Shown in pieces: positions 32,501-39,117 of a DNA stretch of 64,000 nt. The stretch lies in contig NZ_ATUT01000001.1 in the NCBI RefSeq assembly GCF_000420345.1, forward strand, positions 62,001 to 126,000, given 5' to 3'. A model generated the notes under the pieces. The model saw only the letters and a program-made list of their open reading frames with translations, made no database searches and had not been told where the DNA came from. Position 1 is the stretch's first letter, and each line of letters starts with the position of its first letter. The position numbers and the translations under genes were made by a program. Source of the DNA: Faecalicoccus pleomorphus DSM 20574. Its GTDB lineage: Bacteria; Bacillota_I; Bacilli_A; Erysipelotrichales; Erysipelotrichaceae.

Positions 32501-33897
32501 TGCAAAATGCGTATTATGCCTTAGCGGGTGCTCTTTCGGAAATTGAAGAGATTCAAAAAGATATCGAACAGCTCAATAGCTTTAGCAACATAGACGATTC
32601 TCGTTATGTCCCTAACGAACAATATCAAATGTTTAAAGAGCAGCTGCAATTAGCACAGAATTTATTATCCGATCCGGTGCAGAATAAAGAACTGATCAAA
32701 ACACATGTGGATGCATTAAAGAAAGCTTTCGCACAATTGGAAGAATTAGATCGAGAGAAATTATCAAATGCCATTCAGGAAGCAGAAAAAGTAAATCTGC
32801 AGGATTGTGTAGAGGATGATGCCTTATCCGCATTTAAAACCGCTTTAGAGAACGCAAAAGCGGCTAATCCGCAATCCAATGAAGAAATTGATACCCTGGT
32901 AAACACTTTATTGGAAGCACAGGCAGGCCTACATTTTAAAGATGAAAATTTGGCCACTGACGATCAAAAAGAATCCATTCAACATGCTTTGGATGTGTTA
33001 AAGAATTTGGATTTAGATCTGTATTCAAAACAAGATGGAAAAGCGATCAAAGCTGCCATTTCGGATGGTAAAGATGCCCTGGCTAATAAAGATCTGACTA
33101 AAGAAGAGGCTTCTAAGGTGATTGAGGATTTGGCAAAAGCACTTTCTTTAGAACCTAAGGAAGTGATACCAGAAGAGGAGCCTGCAAGTTCTACGCAAAA
33201 AGAAGTGATTACCAAAGCTTTGGATATCTTAAAAGGTCTGGATTTAAACTTGTATGATACAAAGGCTCAAAGTGTAATCCAAGAAGCGATCGAAGAAGCA
33301 CAAAAGGCTGCTGACAACGATCAGTTGACCAAGGAAGAAGCGGCAGGTGTACTAGAACACTTGGCCAATGCATTATCTATACAACCAAAAGAAGATACAC
33401 CAAAAGATGAAAAGGCTACTTCCACACAAAAAGAAGTGATTGAGAAAGCATTGGATATTCTAAAAGGTCTGGATTTGAACCAGTATGAGGCTAAAGATGC
33501 TGATTTGATCAAAGAGGCTATCGAGGCGACTCAAAAAGCACTGGAAAACAAAGAGCTGACATATGCGGAAGCCACTGATATGATTGAAAAAATCGCACAG
33601 GCGCTTTTAGTTACACCAAAAGAAACAGAACAGCCAAATCCATCGGATAATGAAAATCCAAATACCAATACACCAGATCATGGACAAAACAATTCGACGG
33701 ATACAAGTGCCAATGGATCCAATAGTGTCATAGTCAATCCTACTGATTCTTCGAAATCAAAAGGAAACACAAAAACCGGTGTACATTCCTTTGTCGGCTT
33801 GTTTGCGGCTTTGGCCACATCGGCGGCTGCCACTGCTGGTACAGTGACTCTTCTGAAAAATAAGAAGATTCGCATACGCCGTAAAGGAAAGAAATAA
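26512..33897 (+). CDS. Giant secreted GH31 glycoside hydrolase with CBM32, dockerin- and cohesin-like domains (2461 aa)
   Basis: A signal peptide (residues 1-29) leads to a GH31 catalytic region (about 50-780) with nucleophile Asp454 in LKTDVAW and acid/base Asp506 in IWTGDQTGG. Then come FN3 (916-996), F5/8C/CBM32 (998-1148), a dockerin-like pair of calcium loops (DTNNDGVVDDND and DWNANGYFDAAD, 1149-1210), a cohesin-like domain (1222-1353), a second discoidin-like domain (1368-1520), a bacterial Ig domain, FIVAR, a third CBM32 (1702-1850), a second Ig domain and several FIVAR-like helical repeats. Three of these repeats of about 80 residues are near copies (2143-2376). The tail NTKTG-hydrophobic-RIRRKGKK resembles a variant sortase signal. 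GTG 26512 is chosen for the signal peptide start. GH31 acts on alpha-glycosides; alpha-N-acetylgalactosaminidase action on mucin is possible but unproved. Confidence 0.93.
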   Translation: MKKHQKVILASVVTASQAATVLNIPISVMAQEPDLTRSNYNTENKAVQPKSGYTFIGAPKGMPEVSNNVVTVSYANGEKAKITFLENNLFRFDMEVDGKEESFKEYVDPTDALHTGRIVQQPDSSDEYSKPTPTLSETEEAYIIQNDAIILEIAKADSRMTLKRSDGTIVWQEAKPIQYQNGSTIQSFVKNDGENFYGGGTQNGHFVHTGESIKIENLNNWVSGGVSSPNPFYWSTSGYGVLRNTFKKGVYDFGKTEGDVVSTSHSEKRLDAYYFVADTPVSLLQNYFKVTGNPALYPEEAFYLGHPNCYNRDEWVEGGNTPLETVNDSTKYQEINNGGKVKKGGVLETLNGTNDTDYKFSARGVIDQYEKYDMPLGWFLPNDGYGCGYGKDDTNLDNNIANLRSFTDYANSKGVGTGLWTQSDLTPNPSQPIHLQRDFEKEVNQGGIRTLKTDVAWVGSGYSFGLNGISKAYDIITKADSKNRPTIVTLDGWAGTQRYAGIWTGDQTGGNWEYIRFHIPTYIGQSLSGNPNVSSDVDGIFGGGSLVYTRDVQWKSFTTMLLNMDGWGSYPKKPYVFGEDTTSINRMYLKLRSQLMPYIYSTAYTSANLGEDGEKGKPQVRAMFLEYPDDANTYGKNVQYQFMLGKNLLVAPVYQDTAADDQGNDIRNGIYLPDANQVWIDYFTGKQYQGGTTLNNFEAPIWKLPLFVKNGAILPMTEAHNNGFAKSETNTKGVDKSKRIVEFYPAGQTDYTLYEDAGNTIDNSNPEEVNYGPVVTTHFTSDVTGDKAILKAEASQGSYVGYDANKETQFVVNVSEKPKAIAATVGNTDAGLTEVHSQEEFEKAQGNVYYYNESPNLNQFATPDSDFASVKITTTPKLYVKFAKSDVSANAITLTLDGFKNDGNLDKNQLNANLKAPENVRAPEEEITPDTIQLKWDEVTDATSYEVEADGIIQSGITEPTFTHTDLAYHSKHTYRVRARNKDGYSQWSKPLEAQSALDPYRNVPKDIKVTWDYGDNWGKIANILDFDTGTMFHSTNAVQEGQALIYDLQKIYDLDRIEYTPRQDNKGNGTVQKMDVYTSLDGTNWNLAYDSSKNKEWTYSNDMSEPDIKTMDMTGQKARYIKYVVKKSKGGFFSAAELQPYKVDGTEGYLVGDTNNDGVVDDNDLVQINNYVGLENGDPTWDQVKRSDWNANGYFDAADIAQTTSRLNKGISKKGEDPKGSLVIEPDKAHYNAGDKVILSIKGINMENVYALGGKLPYNSAELQFVSVTSDVATGNQREFVFDRIAYQNQQHPDKNRNVNFAYSNLGDQAMLSGTNRLATVTFTAKKDLDIKASDFNISNFMFVSNNMNFIDPLQPSQDLPEPETESKIQVQSVQGQDESVLQAGMGVDKLIDGAWGGDPNRFEFKWGNDEASVPARLPYWIRFNFGEKKKVSDVIIHVRVDGTRINGGALKDFELYRINNDVEQKVGNYTIDKTDDDHAYIVHFTEPVQADGFKLNALTSQAGQIFKLNIDEVEFRQNAQIPVEDIVLDEANPTTLNVGDLKGFGATIAPEDATNKLIKIESSDPEVLEVIRTNAGDHYTYILHALKQGTAALTITSNGNTAQGQPVTKQVEITVNEAVTSKEELEANIEEANTILENENLYTNTSLDVLKNALKLANDIDQKEDATQTEVNAQVVQLFKAIQQLEYRGSNEGQPDSENPIAVDPENVTATTSASEGPVENAFDGDKATYWHSGWEQGTEKLPQSVTIDLADEYDVEQVNYLPRQGSRNGDIIKYQIETSEDGETFKPVVVGTIENDGSSSVERTQPHKIKFDKTKARYVRITALESLGNQNNLYASAAEFIIFGALHSDAIPATSIELDKTELKLDAGNTETVTATILPEDTTDTITWESSDPSIASVEALGRRRVRRDANASTNTSTVTVTALKAGTVTITAKANDTVSKTLTVTVENPKQEQLAELIEQAKGVKYENAALQDYLTSEIEKATQALDQDQDTLQNAYYALAGALSEIEEIQKDIEQLNSFSNIDDSRYVPNEQYQMFKEQLQLAQNLLSDPVQNKELIKTHVDALKKAFAQLEELDREKLSNAIQEAEKVNLQDCVEDDALSAFKTALENAKAANPQSNEEIDTLVNTLLEAQAGLHFKDENLATDDQKESIQHALDVLKNLDLDLYSKQDGKAIKAAISDGKDALANKDLTKEEASKVIEDLAKALSLEPKEVIPEEEPASSTQKEVITKALDILKGLDLNLYDTKAQSVIQEAIEEAQKAADNDQLTKEEAAGVLEHLANALSIQPKEDTPKDEKATSTQKEVIEKALDILKGLDLNQYEAKDADLIKEAIEATQKALENKELTYAEATDMIEKIAQALLVTPKETEQPNPSDNENPNTNTPDHGQNNSTDTSANGSNSVIVNPTDSSKSKGNTKTGVHSFVGLFAALATSAAATAGTVTLLKNKKIRIRRKGKK

Positions 33898-34343
33898 TGA
33901 AGTCTTTTAAAGACATCATACTGATTCTCTCTTTGATTTTACTTGTGGGATGCAGTGCGAACAGTTCGCCTGCATCTCCAGGTGAGATCCAAACGATCAA
34001 TTTAGATCAGGTCGATGAAAAAATTGCGAATCAGGATAGTTTTATCGTGTACTATGCACAATCGGATTGTGGCTATTGCCATGATTTTGATGAAATTCTC
34101 AGTGAATATATTCCTGAACACCCGGTAAAAATCTTTAAAGTGCTATTGGATCAGGAAGAAAATGCCACACCGGCCGATAATCTAGCCCGTGTGCGTAATT
34201 ATTTCCCGACGTTTCATGTTACACCAAGCGTATATTATGTTGAAAAAGGAATTTTTAAATCAGACCTGAATCCGGAAAGTGTTCAAATTACCAAAGATAT
34301 GTTGGAAGCATGGGTGAAGAACAATCATCTGGAAAATCTATAA
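33897..34343 (+). CDS. Thioredoxin-like lipoprotein with CxxC motif (148 aa)
   Basis: The N terminus is a lipoprotein signal (ILILSLILLVGCSAN) with lipid attachment at Cys20. A thioredoxin-like fold follows, with DCGYCHDF holding Cys58 and Cys61, and a cis-Pro-like VTPSVYYV segment near residue 114. It would act outside the membrane as a disulfide reductase, oxidase or isomerase. Its ATG shares a base with the stop of the giant GH31 gene (TAATG), so the two are translated together and may be partners, for example in folding of exported proteins. A terminator follows. Confidence 0.82.
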   Translation: MKSFKDIILILSLILLVGCSANSSPASPGEIQTINLDQVDEKIANQDSFIVYYAQSDCGYCHDFDEILSEYIPEHPVKIFKVLLDQEENATPADNLARVRNYFPTFHVTPSVYYVEKGIFKSDLNPESVQITKDMLEAWVKNNHLENL

Positions 34344-34362
34344 TATTTTTGTAGAATGAACA

Positions 34363-34397
34363 AAAGGGCGGATAGATTTTCAATTCGTCCTTTTCTA
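34363..34397 (+). terminator. Terminator of the GH31 operon
   Basis: AAAGGGCGGA (34363-34372) pairs with TTCGTCCTTT (34384-34393) with two G-U pairs, followed by T's. Confidence 0.75.
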
Positions 34398-34468
34398 TAT
34401 AGGAAAGAAACGAGGATCTCAGCAATTCTCGTTTTTGTTTAGATCAGATACGAAAAATCATAAAAATA

Positions 34469-34496
34469 TTGTGAAAAGATGTGATTATGATATAAT
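34469..34496 (+). promoter_or_regulatory. Strong promoter ahead of a gene remnant
   Basis: TTGTGA (34469-34474), a 16-base spacer and an extended -10 TGATATAAT ending at 34496. The nearest intact gene starts 290 bp downstream. Confidence 0.6.
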
Positions 34497-34522
34497 CTCT
34501 TGCGTTGACAAGACGGGAGGGA

Positions 34523-34654
34523 TGTATTGAGTTAGAAAACATATAGTATATTGAAGATAAAATCGACCCTTTGAAATACGCTGACGGTCAGCAGGTCATC
34601 GCCGATTTTATGACTGATGAAGTCTTATTGTGGGTTAAAAGCCCAGTTTTATGA
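34523..34654 (+). pseudogene. Possible short gene remnant between GH31 and C39 loci
   Basis: One frame reads IELENI, a TAG stop, then YIEDKIDPLKYADGQQVIAD and FMTDEVLLWVKSPVL to a TGA. The composition is protein-like, and GGGAGG (34515-34520) lies just upstream, but the ATG at 34522 is out of frame. It looks like the start of a gene broken by a stop and a deletion. The 13-bp palindrome GCTGAC-G-GTCAGC (34580-34592) lies inside. The remaining bases of 34398-34786 hold nothing else I can name. Confidence 0.35.
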
Positions 34655-34786
34655 GCACACACTTGTAGAATCAATAAGAGTATTAAAAGCAATATGCTAT
34701 ATAAAGCTCAATAGATCTGATAAAAATTGAATTGTTTCAAAATCATCAGTAGTTACAAGTGCTCTAGGTAAAGAAGGAGTATTTTA

Positions 34787-35548
34787 ATGAAAAAGTTATT
34801 TTTAGTTTTATGTACCATGGTTTTGGCAGGCTGCAGTGCCACAAAAGTCAATATGAGTGATGAAATGAAAATTGACAATCCCGTTGATTTATCCAAGGAA
34901 GATGGAGCGGATAGTGTCGAAAGAGATGGAGATCATGAAGATTCCATCTATTATGCACATCCGGATTTTTATAATATGGAATCTACCGATACATTAACTA
35001 TTCTTAGTCATTTTAAAACTCTCCAACAATCTTCGGAATGGAGCTGTGGAGTCGATAGTGCTTTAATGGTGTTGAATTACTATGATAAGCTGGGCGATCA
35101 TACAGAAGAATCTTTGGCCATGTATCGTACTAACCAGCTGGCACAGGAAGCAACCAGTCTGGAGTCTATGATCAAGATCTTTGAAGGTGTAGGAGGCATG
35201 GAGATTCATTCCACATATGATTACACCCAGGAAGAAGCTGCCGAGAAGATCAATCTGGATATGATTCGTAAATACTTAAAAGATGGTGTTCCTGTCATGA
35301 TCGCATGGAATGACTGGGGTGGTCATTGGCAGACCATCATCGGTTATGATGATATGGGAACCGAAACAACACAGGATGATGTGATCATTGTAGCTGATTC
35401 TTACGATACAACCGATCACAATCAGGATGGTTACGGTATCATTCCGGCCGAACGTTTCTATTATAACTGGACAATGTATGATTTCTTTGAGAAAAATTAT
35501 CAGATTGATGAAAGAGATCATTTGTTTATTGCGGTAAAACCAGTTTAA
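34787..35548 (+). CDS. C39-like peptidase lipoprotein (253 aa)
   Basis: A lipoprotein signal (FLVLCTMVLAGCSATK, lipid at Cys16) anchors the protein outside. The catalytic part has the papain-like C39 pattern: QQSSEWSCGVDSALMVLNYY with Cys87, GGHWQTIIGYDD with His180, and VADSYD near residue 205 for the Asp. Unlike C39 exporters it has no membrane or ATPase domain, so it is a surface cysteine protease or peptide-trimming enzyme of unknown substrate. AAGGAG precedes the ATG. The leader is long if transcription starts at the promoter near 34500. The next gene follows 36 bp later. Confidence 0.85.
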   Translation: MKKLFLVLCTMVLAGCSATKVNMSDEMKIDNPVDLSKEDGADSVERDGDHEDSIYYAHPDFYNMESTDTLTILSHFKTLQQSSEWSCGVDSALMVLNYYDKLGDHTEESLAMYRTNQLAQEATSLESMIKIFEGVGGMEIHSTYDYTQEEAAEKINLDMIRKYLKDGVPVMIAWNDWGGHWQTIIGYDDMGTETTQDDVIIVADSYDTTDHNQDGYGIIPAERFYYNWTMYDFFEKNYQIDERDHLFIAVKPV

Positions 35549-35584
35549 ATTAAAGATAAATATCATAGTGTTTAGGAGCTTGGT

Positions 35585-35875
35585 ATGAAAAAAATAGTAT
35601 TTGAAGAATATGAAAGCTTTTTAGAGCAGATCCAACAAGAAGATCGATCAAATCAAGACTGTATCTGTATTGATTTACAATCTCTTGTCGATCATTTGGA
35701 AACCATTGAACAGGTTTTGGTACTACAAATGGCTCTGGCAAAGATACATAAGCGCTGTATTCTGTACTTTCCATATCCGGGAAAAGAGAAAATGACAGAA
35801 ACAGAATATGAAGCGTATAAACATGAGCTTCAAAAGTTACAGAATGTTGAACTTTGTTTGGAAGAATTTTCTTGA
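35585..35875 (+). CDS. Small cytoplasmic protein of unknown function (96 aa)
   Basis: I do not recognise it. It is acidic with no signal or membrane part. The middle (VLVLQMALAKIHKRCILYFPYPG) looks like a helix then a strand, and both ends are helical and charged. TAGGAGC lies seven bases before the ATG. It is 36 bp after the C39-like gene, so the two may share a transcript, and it precedes the hpf promoter. Confidence 0.6.
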   Translation: MKKIVFEEYESFLEQIQQEDRSNQDCICIDLQSLVDHLETIEQVLVLQMALAKIHKRCILYFPYPGKEKMTETEYEAYKHELQKLQNVELCLEEFS

Positions 35876-35928
35876 TGTCATAAATGGACTAAAAAGAAAG
35901 GGCTTTAATTTTAATTTTCCTAGTCCTG

Positions 35929-35937
35929 TGGTATAAT
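35929..35937 (+). promoter_or_regulatory. Extended -10 promoter of hpf
   Basis: TGGTATAAT is an extended -10 box 25 bases before the hpf ATG; the -35 region is A/T rich without a clear match. Confidence 0.6.
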
Positions 35938-35962
35938 TCTTATAAACAAGGAGGTACCTATT

Positions 35963-36490
35963 ATGAAAGTCAATGTAGTAGGAAAAAACGTAACTGTTAC
36001 GCAAGGGATCTCTGATAAGATTCACAAAAAGCTGGATGTATTGAACAAATACTTTATCATCAGCGATGAGGATACAGCCAATGTGCTGATTCGTACCTAT
36101 CCTCATAAACAAAAGATTGAGGTGACGATTCCCACAAAGTTTGCCATTCTTCGTGCTGAAGTCATGGATGACGATTTATATAATGCCGTGGATAAAGTCA
36201 TCGATAAGCTGGAAGATCAGATTCGTCGTCAGAAGACTCGTCTGACACGCAAGAATAAAGATTCATTAGCCGAGGCTTTTTTGGAAGATGATGAAATTTA
36301 TGGATCGGATGATGATGTTTTAGTTAAGACAAAATCCATTGAACCGGTAGAAATGAGTCTGGATGATGCCATTATGAAAATGGAGCTTCTAGGACATGAT
36401 TTCTTTATCTATACAGATGATGAAACGCAAAAAATTGCCGTTGTCTACAAGCGTTATGATGGCGGATACGGTTTGATTGAAACGGAATAA
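35963..36490 (+). CDS. hpf: Ribosome hibernation promotion factor, long form (175 aa)
   Basis: The N-terminal domain (about 1-100) binds the small subunit at the tRNA and mRNA sites and the C-terminal domain (about 118-173; IEPVEMSLDDAIMKMELLGH then FFIYTDDE) joins two ribosomes into 100S particles in slow growth. Both are present, so this is the long form of Firmicutes. AAGGAGG precedes the ATG. It is a single-gene unit with its own promoter and terminator. Confidence 0.95.
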   Translation: MKVNVVGKNVTVTQGISDKIHKKLDVLNKYFIISDEDTANVLIRTYPHKQKIEVTIPTKFAILRAEVMDDDLYNAVDKVIDKLEDQIRRQKTRLTRKNKDSLAEAFLEDDEIYGSDDDVLVKTKSIEPVEMSLDDAIMKMELLGHDFFIYTDDETQKIAVVYKRYDGGYGLIETE

Positions 36491-36504
36491 TACGATTAGT
36501 AATT

Positions 36505-36540
36505 AAGATCGAATGGGCTATGGCCATTCGATCTTTTTTT
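36505..36540 (+). terminator. Terminator of hpf
   Basis: AAGATCGAATGG pairs with CCATTCGATCTT (12 bp), followed by a T run. Confidence 0.93.
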
Positions 36541-36592
36541 GTCTTTAGAAAACTTTAAGAATCAAATGAAGAAAACATGATAGAATATGACT

Positions 36593-37261
36593 ATGTACAC
36601 GATATTATTAGTAGAAGATGACAATGTGATTGCGACAAAAACAGCGCAGTTTCTGAAAAGTTGGAATTATGAAGTGGTATTGATCAACGACTTTCATGCG
36701 GTGATGGATACGTTTTTTCAATGCAAGCCGGATTTAGTTTTAATGGATGTAACCTTACCGGTTTTAAATGGTTATCATTGGACGGAGCAGATTCGTAAAG
36801 TATCTCAGGTTCCTATTCTGTTTGTCTCCAGTGCAAGCGATAATATGAATATTGTGATGGCACTCAGTCAAGGAGCTGATGATTATATCACCAAACCATT
36901 TGAACTGCAGGTCTTACAAGCTAAGATTCAGGCCTTATTGCGAAGAACCTATGACTTCAGCGGGAAATTAGAGATTTTAGAACATAAAGGTTTACGCTTT
37001 ATCATTGAAGAAAATATGGTTTTGTATCAAGACAAGAAAATTGAACTCTCTAAAAACGAAGCCAAGATCTTACACATTTTATTAGAGAAGAAAAATACGA
37101 TTGTTTCCCGAGAAGAGATGATGAACTATTTGTGGAAGACAGATTTTTATGTGGATGAAAATACATTGAGTGTGAACGTCAATCGCTTACGAAAAAAATT
37201 AGAATCTGTTGGTTGTACGCATTACATTGAAACCAAAAAGGGATTGGGCTATAAAATATGA
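36593..37261 (+). CDS. Bce-type response regulator, OmpR family (222 aa)
   Basis: The receiver domain starts MYTILLVEDDN and has phosphorylated Asp52 in LVLMDVTLP, the conserved Thr/Ser in LFVSSAS and the Lys in YITKPF. A winged-helix DNA-binding domain (about 125-222; SKNEAKILHILLEKKN, VNRLRKKLES) follows. ATG 36593 gives the usual start; ATG 36587 is two codons earlier and neither has a good ribosome site. Its stop overlaps the kinase start in ATGA. The downstream Bce-type transporter and an upstream inverted repeat before it are its likely target. Confidence 0.93.
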   Translation: MYTILLVEDDNVIATKTAQFLKSWNYEVVLINDFHAVMDTFFQCKPDLVLMDVTLPVLNGYHWTEQIRKVSQVPILFVSSASDNMNIVMALSQGADDYITKPFELQVLQAKIQALLRRTYDFSGKLEILEHKGLRFIIEENMVLYQDKKIELSKNEAKILHILLEKKNTIVSREEMMNYLWKTDFYVDENTLSVNVNRLRKKLESVGCTHYIETKKGLGYKI

Positions 37262-38244
37262 AGTTATTGATTTATTATTGTAAAGATCATAAATATTGGT
37301 TCTATTTGTTGCTTGTTTTGTTTTTGATGTTGTTGTGTCTGTTTTATGTATATCAAATGAATGTAGAGCCTTTATTGTATGGCTATCTTTTGATCTTGTT
37401 TTTCTTTTTTGTCTTTATTGGTTCTGATTTTTATAAATATGTATTGGGCCATCAACAGCGTTCATCAATACGTGAAGAAAACATCGTATCGGCTTTATCC
37501 ATCGAGGATATAACGCTTGCCGGTCAGGATTATCATGAACTCTTGGAGAAGATGGATCATACCCGCGTAGAAGCTATTATGGAAAATGAAAACCAGATCA
37601 ATGAAACGATGGATTACTTTACAATGTGGATTCATCAGGTGAAATTACCGATTGCCGGTATGCAGCTTTTATTGGAAGAAGAACAGCTAGATAGAAAATC
37701 CATACAAAGCCAGCTTACCCGCATCAATCAATATACAGATATGGTTTTGGCGTATTTACGGATGTATTCCAAGCAGTCAGATTTTCTGTTTCGGGATGTT
37801 GATCTGGATGATTTGATCCGACAATCCATTCGGTATTTTTCGACAGACTTCATTGCCCGAAAGATTCATCTTGTTTTTCAACCGACGAATCAATCGGTGT
37901 TGACCGATGAAAAATGGCTGGTTTTTGTGTTGGAACAGATTCTTTCCAACGCGCTAAAATATACGCCTGTTGGCGGATCAATTCGGATTTATATAAATGA
38001 TGTGAAACAACTGGTGATCGAAGATAATGGGATGGGCATCAGCGCCAGTGATTTGGCACGTGTGTTTGAAAAGGGATATACCGGCTTTAATGGACGTAAG
38101 GATAAAAAGGCTACCGGTTTGGGACTGTATCTCTGTAAGGAAATTTGTCGTAAGCTAGAGCATACAATTTCCATTGAATCCAAGCCAAATGCCTATACCC
38201 GCGTATTATTGGGATTGGATCGAAGGCGATTTCGTCATGAGTGA
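37258..38244 (+). CDS. Bce-type intramembrane-sensing histidine kinase (328 aa)
   Basis: Two membrane helices (about 12-30 and 36-58) are joined by a very short loop with no outer sensor domain, the mark of kinases that sense through a Bce-type transporter. The phosphorylated His126 lies in MWIHQVKLPI. The ATPase part has the N box SNALKYTP, the EDNGMGI motif and ATGLGLYLCK. It is coupled to the regulator gene by ATGA. It should signal flux through the ABC transporter encoded next. Confidence 0.93.
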   Translation: MKLLIYYCKDHKYWFYLLLVLFLMLLCLFYVYQMNVEPLLYGYLLILFFFFVFIGSDFYKYVLGHQQRSSIREENIVSALSIEDITLAGQDYHELLEKMDHTRVEAIMENENQINETMDYFTMWIHQVKLPIAGMQLLLEEEQLDRKSIQSQLTRINQYTDMVLAYLRMYSKQSDFLFRDVDLDDLIRQSIRYFSTDFIARKIHLVFQPTNQSVLTDEKWLVFVLEQILSNALKYTPVGGSIRIYINDVKQLVIEDNGMGISASDLARVFEKGYTGFNGRKDKKATGLGLYLCKEICRKLEHTISIESKPNAYTRVLLGLDRRRFRHE

Positions 38245-38250
38245 CACCTT

Positions 38251-38268
38251 TCTTACAAAACTGTAAGA
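38251..38268. promoter_or_regulatory. Inverted repeat, candidate BceR-type operator
   Basis: TCTTACA-AAAC-TGTAAGA is a perfect 7-bp inverted repeat about 50 bp upstream of the -10 box of the transporter operon. A further TGTAAG half-site is at 38282-38287. The TTACA/TGTAA form is known for Bce-type regulators in Firmicutes. Confidence 0.7.
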
Positions 38269-38295
38269 TTAAAAGGTAAAGTGTAAGCTAAATCC

Positions 38296-38325
38296 ATGTC
38301 AGGAATCCTGGGGATTTTCTATAAT
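38296..38325 (+). promoter_or_regulatory. Promoter of the Bce transporter operon
   Basis: A perfect TATAAT (38320-38325) is paired with a weak -35 (ATGTCA, 38296-38301), which fits a promoter that needs the response regulator bound upstream. Confidence 0.6.
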
Positions 38326-38349
38326 GAAATCACAAAGGAGGAATGATCT

Positions 38350-39117
38350 ATGTCATTATTAGAAGTAAGAAATGTAAAGAAAATATACACGACACGCTTT
38401 TCTTCCAACAAAGTGCAAGCTTTAAGCGATGTCAATTTTAATGTGGAGAAGGGTGAATATGTTGCCATTATGGGTGAATCCGGTTCCGGAAAGACCACTT
38501 TGTTGAATATATTAGCGGCCCTGGATCGGCCGACCAATGGAATCGTGCGTTTGAATGGAAAAGATATCACCAAGATCAAAGATAAACAGATTTCGTCATT
38601 TCGCCGTGAACATTTAGGTTTTGTGTTTCAGGATTTTAACTTATTGAATAACTTTTCCAATAAAGATAATATTCTTTTGCCTTTGGTGTTGGCCAAAATG
38701 AAATATAACGATATGATCCATCTATTGATACCGGTTGCCCGTGAGTTGGGAATCGAGGAGCTGTTGGATAAATATCCTTATGAGATTTCCGGAGGACAAA
38801 AACAAAGAGTCGCAATCGCCAGAGCCATCATCACCAATCCGGAATTGATATTGGCTGATGAGCCCACAGGAGCTTTGGATTCAAAATCCACCGAAGAACT
38901 ATTGAATGTCTTTACGTCTTTAAATGAAAACCATCAAACCATTCTCATGGTCACTCATTCCACTAAAGCGGCTGCACACGCCAAGCGTGTTCTTTTCATC
39001 AAGGATGGACAGGTATTCCATCAGATTTATAGGGGTGAAAAAACCATGGATGAAATGTATCAGTGTATTTCTGATACACTGACACTGCTGGCTACAGGTG
39101 GTGTTCATCATGCGTAA
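38350..39117 (+). CDS. Bce-type ABC transporter ATP-binding protein (255 aa)
   Basis: Walker [10 protein letters not shown] (about residues 43-51), the Q loop at VFQDFN, the signature ISGGQKQR, Walker [13 protein letters not shown] and the switch His in MVTHS are all canonical. It powers the FtsX-like permease encoded next; Bce systems free lipid II-cycle targets from peptide antibiotics such as bacitracin and lantibiotics and also act as the sensor for the kinase. AAAGGAGG precedes the ATG, and the gene overlaps the permease start by 8 bp. Confidence 0.95.
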   Translation: MSLLEVRNVKKIYTTRFSSNKVQALSDVNFNVEKGEYVAIMGESGSGKTTLLNILAALDRPTNGIVRLNGKDITKIKDKQISSFRREHLGFVFQDFNLLNNFSNKDNILLPLVLAKMKYNDMIHLLIPVARELGIEELLDKYPYEISGGQKQRVAIARAIITNPELILADEPTGALDSKSTEELLNVFTSLNENHQTILMVTHSTKAAAHAKRVLFIKDGQVFHQIYRGEKTMDEMYQCISDTLTLLATGGVHHA

